Below are positions 60,222 to 64,000 of a DNA stretch of 64,000 nucleotides, one piece after another. This stretch comes from Azophilus sp965116165 (GTDB lineage Bacteria; Pseudomonadota; Gammaproteobacteria; Pseudomonadales; Azotimanducaceae), in NCBI GenBank assembly GCA_965116165.1, contig OZ220484.1, forward strand, positions 2,170,001 to 2,234,000, in the 5' to 3' direction. The translations under genes and the position numbers were made by a program. The notes under the pieces were generated by a model. That model did not search any database and had not been told where the DNA came from. It saw only the letters and a list, made by a program, of their open reading frames with translations. Each line of letters opens with the position of its first letter. Position 1 is the stretch's first letter.

Positions 60222-60406
60222 CCGGCGAACGCGACCGCTTCCCGGAACACTTCACTTTCTCGCAACGCTACGGCCACGTCAGCGATGAACAAGGCATCCG
60301 TCATTCACTGCTCGACTAAGGACGCCGCGGATGTCGGTCTGGACGAGGCCCTGTTCATGTTCGCCGCCTACCTGACCCGGAAACACCAGCAGGCCGGCGA
60401 GCCATG
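60218..60406 (+). pseudogene. Remnant ORF pieces between mod and res
   Basis: An ATG overlapping the mod stop (ATGA) begins a 33-codon ORF, MTGERDRFPEHFTFSQRYGH and on, ending at 60319. In another frame the sequence continues DEALFMFAAYLTRKHQQAGE and stops at the res start. The FSQRYG text recalls the start of AbiJ-like N-terminal domains, but this is weak. Together they look like the two ends of a gene that lost its middle. Confidence 0.45.
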
Positions 60407-63400
60407 ACGCCGCTCGAAAACCGGCTTGTCCTGCATCGTTTCCTGTGCCGGGAGTTCGGTTATCCGGACCTTGCCGCCATGCTGGAGAAGCTGCGCGATG
60501 TGCCCGCCGGGGTAGCGCCCGGCGGGGAGAGCGAGTATGCGAAGGCGCTCTACCTGAATCCGGCAACGGCCAGGATCAGCTCGGACCGTTTCGCGGAATA
60601 CGACTCCGCCATCGCGGAGACCGCCCGGCGGCTGCGCATGACGCCGGAACACGCGCGCGGCTGGAAGCCGCACCAGTGGCTGGCGCTGCTGTTCGCCGAA
60701 CACTATCTCCGCCTCTATTTCAAGGATCAGGAACGGCTGCTCGCGGCGCTGAATGAGGAGAAGCAGCGCGGCCATCTGACCGCCTCGATGCCGGACTACA
60801 AGGCGGACGAACTGCGCACCGTCGCCGTGCAGTCCGCCACCGGTTCGGGCAAGACCCTCGTCATGCACGCCAACATCCTGCAGTACCGGCGTCTCGCCTC
60901 TGCGGCGGGCCGCCCGCCCCGCAATGTCATTCTGGTGACGCCGAACGAGCAGTTGTCCGAGCAGCATGGGCGCGAATTGCTGGTCAGCAACCTGCCGGGG
61001 CGCATTTTCTCCAGAGAGGCCGGCGCCAGTTTGCTGCCGACGGTCGAGATTATCGATGTGAACAAGCTCGCCGAAAAACAGGGCGTGAAGCGGGTTGCGG
61101 TCCGCGACTTCGGCGACAACAACCTCGTGCTGGTGGACGAGGGGCATCTCGGCGCGTCCGGCAAGGTCTGGCGCAAGCTCCGGGGGGAGTTGGCGGAAGG
61201 CGGCTTCGCCTTCGAGTATTCCGCTACCTTCAACCAGATCGCCGGCAGGGACGCCGCACTGCGCGACGCCTACGGCAAGAGCCTGCTGTTCGATTATCCC
61301 TACCGCGCCTTCCACGGCGACGGCTACGGCAAGGACTTCGAGATCGTCAACCTGCCGCAAGGCGCCGAGGACGAAAACAGTCGCATGTATCTGCTGGGCG
61401 CGCTGCTGAGCTTCTACCGGCAGTGCCGCATCTGGCGCGAGGGCCGCGCCGGCTGGGCCGAATTCAATGTCGCCCGGCCGCTCTGGGCTTTCCTCGGCAA
61501 GACCGTCACGGGCGGAGGGAAGGCGGACCGGGAAACCCGGTCGGATGTCGTGGCGATCCTCGATTTCCTCGGCTGGGTGCTGGCGCATGGCGGCGAGGTC
61601 CGACCGATGCTGGACCGCCTGCTGGCCGGCGAATCGGGGCTGACCGACCAAGACGGCGCGGACTATTTCACCGGCCGGTTCGTCGGCTTGGAAGACATCG
61701 GCGCGACGGCGCTCTACGACGACATTTGCGCAACGCTGTTCCATGGCGCCGGGCGGTTGCATGTGCGCTACCTGACCCGGGGGGAGGGCGAACTCCACCT
61801 GCGCACGGCCGACAACCACCCCTTCGGCATCGTCAATGTCGGCGATTCGGCGGCGCTTTACCGGCTGCTTGGCGCCAGGGGCAATCCCGATTTCGATATG
61901 AGCAAGGAACCCGGCTTCGCCCGGCGGCTGTTTGCCGGGGCGGACCGGGCGGACTCGACCGTGAATATCGTCATCGGCGCAAGGCGCTTCATTGCCGGCT
62001 GGAATTCATGGCGTGTGAGCGCGCTGGGGCTCATGCATGTCGGCGTCGGCGAGGGGCCGGAGATCATCCAGATGTTCGGGCGCGGTGTGCGGCTCAAGGG
62101 TTGGAACATGAGTCTCAAGCGCCATCGCCACACGGCGGCTGCGGTGCCCGCCAACAGCAACGGTCTGACAGAACTGGAAACCCTGCGCATCTTCGGGCTG
62201 AAATCCGCCTATATGCAGACCTTCCGAGACATGCTGGCAACGGACGGGGTTGCGACCGAGGAAATCCGGCTGCCGGTCACCTGGAACTTCGCGCGGCGGC
62301 AATTGAAGATCGTCCGGCTCCGGGAAGGACTGGACTATGCGCGCTCTGGGGATCGTTCCGTCCTGCCGGCGCCAGACGGCGCAGATAGGCCGAAGGCGGA
62401 ACTGAACCTGTTTTCCCGATTGCAGGCGCTCGAAACCGGAAGCCGGCGGGCCGCAGCGGAGGCGCAGGCGCAAGCGGCGTCGGCAAGGCTGGAGCGCCGC
62501 CATACCGCCTTGTTCGACCACACGCGCATTTACGACAAGCTGCTGGCGCGCAAGGAGCGGGAAGGCTGGCATAACCTTTCCATCGACCGCGCAACGGTGG
62601 ACGCATTGCTGGACCGGGACGACTGGTACGAACTCCATTTGCCGCCGGAGCGGCTGGCGCCGAAGAACTTCGCCGACCTGCTGAAGCTGGAGGATGTTGC
62701 GGTCGAACTGATCGCCGACTACGCCGGCCGGTTCTGGCGCCGCCAGCGACGCAGGTGGGAAGGCAAGAATCTCGAAGTGAGGACGCTCGACGAGTCCGAT
62801 CCCAACCATATCCGCGAATATCGGATATCGGTGGATGAGAGCAAGGCGCATCTGGCCGGGGAGATCCGGACGCTTTCCAGCAATATCCGGGAAGTTTCGT
62901 TCTGGAATCTGGGGTTCGGCGTCCTGATGCGCGACGCGCACGCCTACAAGCCGCTGCTCCATGTCGCCGGCAAGCGCGTCGTCACCGTCCGGCCCGTGCT
63001 CCTGAACGACGGTGAGAAGAAGGTCGTCGAGGCGCTGACCGACTTAGCGAAACGCGGCGACCCTTGCCTGCAGGAGCGGGAGTTGTTCCTGATCCGCAAC
63101 ATGAGCCGAGGCCACGGCGTCTCTTTCTTCGAGGACCACGCCTATTACCCGGATTTCATCGTCTGGCTGGCGAAGGGGTAAGACCAGCACATCCTGTTCC
63201 TCGATTCCAAGGGGCTGATCAGGTTTGGCCCCGACGAGCGCAGGAAGGTGGGGCTGCACCGCGAAATAAAGGAAGTTGAAAAGCAGGTGCTCCGGGACAA
63301 CCCGGAGCTGAAGCTCCGCCTGCACGCCTATGTGCTCTCCGTCACGCCGCCCGACCAGATCGGAGCAGGGCTGCGCAGCCGGGAGGAATGGTCCGGGAAG

Positions 63401-63499
63401 GGTTTGTACTTCCTCAAGGATCCGAAGTGGCCGCAGCAGATCCTGGAGGATGCCCTGCAACAGGGAACAGGATCGACCGGCGCGGCGCGCCGCAACTGA
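60404..63499 (+). pseudogene. Type III restriction helicase-nuclease subunit (Res) with in-frame stop in the nuclease site
   Basis: The frame is 1031 codons long with a TAA at 63179-63181. Before the stop is a DEAD-like helicase: SATGSGKTL near residue 146, LVDEGHLG near 243, FEYSATF, and QMFGRGVRLKG in the second RecA domain. The Res nuclease should have PD-x(n)-(D/E)-x-K. Here PDFIVWLAKG (about 916-925) precedes the stop, and the same frame continues DQHILFLDSKGLIRFG, placing the D-x-K after it. The stop therefore separates the two halves of the active site. Helicase alone (60404-63181, 925 residues) may still be made. Without readthrough, cleavage should be lost. Confidence 0.85.
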
Positions 63500-63581
63500 T
63501 GCCGCTGGGCGGGCGCGGTTGGGAATGGCTCTCCGGCGGTGATCTTCCCCCATAAAGCCGTAACCTGTTCCTGTCGACTGC

Positions 63582-63673
63582 TCCTCGATAGAGCAGCATT
63601 TAGCTACTCGTAAGCATATTGATTTGATTAAATCGGATACCCCGACTACAGGATTAATCAGAGGTTCCCTTAG
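63582..63673 (+). repeat. att-like imperfect direct repeat, copy 2, at the smpB 3' end
   Basis: It aligns with 35372-35460; GACTACAGGATTAATCAGAG (from 63643) is identical in both copies. The right end of the repeat touches the smpB stop codon at 63670-63672, a reasonable integration site for an element using the gene end. The rest of 63500-63581 shows nothing recognisable. Confidence 0.55.
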
Positions 63674-64000
63674 CTTTTCTTGAGCAATCGCTCCTTTTGC
63701 CTTGCCCAATCCCGGTCTCGCAAGGCGGCCCGCTTATCGTGCTGTTTCTTGCCCTTGCCGAGCGCAATCTCGCATTTGACCCGGTTGTTTTTCCAGTAGA
63801 GCGAGGTGGCGATACAGGCATAGCCCCGGGCTTGGGTGGCGGTGAATATCCTAGCCAGCTCCCGGGCGTGCAGCAGCAGCTTGCGGGTGCGGGACGGGTC
63901 CGGCGCGATGTGCGATGAGGCGCTGGCGAGCGGCGTGATCTGGGCGCCAAGCAGATAGGCCTCGCCGTCCCGCAGCAGCACATAGCTGTCCACCATCTGC
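63670..64000 (-). CDS. smpB: SsrA-binding protein SmpB (partial)
   Basis: The C-terminal ~110 residues are present; the start is beyond the right edge. YVLLRDGEAYLLGAQITPL, RTRKLLLHARELARI and LYWKNNRVKCEIALGKGKKQ are SmpB hallmarks, and the basic tail DKRAALRDRDWARQKERLLK enters the ribosomal mRNA channel. SmpB binds tmRNA (here 47 kb away at 15827) and is required for trans-translation. It is intact up to its stop codon, where a repeat boundary lies. Confidence 0.95.
   Translation of the reverse strand, partial: QMVDSYVLLRDGEAYLLGAQITPLASASSHIAPDPSRTRKLLLHARELARIFTATQARGYACIATSLYWKNNRVKCEIALGKGKKQHDKRAALRDRDWARQKERLLKKS

Noticed and set aside
15827..63673. A single island running from tmRNA to smpB
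   Set aside because: The tmRNA 3' sequence is not repeated near smpB, and the span contains regulated metabolic genes, so separate events are more likely.

Overview
The window looks like a G+C-rich gammaproteobacterial chromosome, inferred from a one-piece tmRNA with the tag ANDENYALAA, the overlapping xseB-ispA pair, smpB and a proteobacterial-type glucokinase. Quinohaemoprotein dehydrogenase, sulfatase, P450, phytanoyl-CoA-dioxygenase-like and F420-type genes hint at a marine or host-associated heterotroph; that is inference.

Layout. 1-10.9 kb is a defence-like block. It holds zorA (Zorya), cut by the left edge and pointing left, then a six-gene operon on the plus strand: AAA+ ATPase, DUF559/Vsr-like nuclease, membrane coiled-coil protein, membrane-anchored McrB-like ATPase, DUF2357/McrC-like protein and an unknown protein. 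A transposase remnant closes it. 11-16.2 kb is more ordinary: a PQQ/cytochrome c dehydrogenase ending in a 73-bp tandem repeat, ispA, xseB and tmRNA. A low-G+C pair follows tmRNA directly: a PHP-SMC-like ATPase (TrlF type) and an AlbA_2/HATPase protein. 20.3-20.7 kb holds two MITE- or IS-like structures.

20.7-34.7 kb is carbohydrate metabolism. A leftward operon encodes a binding protein, two permeases, an ATPase, an alpha-glucosidase, a cytochrome P450 and a sulfatase, followed by a large secreted alpha-amylase. 35-45.8 kb is a second defence block: TIR protein, MITE, DUF2188 protein, WYL regulator, SNF2-type helicase with DUF3883, and a sacsin/Hsp90-like ATPase. 45.8-56.4 kb returns to carbohydrate genes: a dioxygenase, a LacI regulator, a TonB-dependent receptor, an FG-GAP/vanadium-haloperoxidase-like lipoprotein, a second dioxygenase and glucokinase. 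One operator-like motif (GMATACGAWTGC) lies upstream of the binding protein, lacI, the receptor and glk, so the sugar genes probably form one regulon that the TIR/WYL/helicase block interrupts.

56.5-63.5 kb holds a decayed DruA-like gene and a Type III restriction-modification locus. The mod gene has a low-G+C central segment. The res gene has an in-frame stop inside its nuclease motif. The window ends in smpB. About 90 bp beside the smpB 3' end is repeated imperfectly at 35.4 kb, consistent with old integration junctions.

The best candidate for an undescribed system is the 2570-10727 operon, followed by the WYL/helicase/Hsp90-like module.
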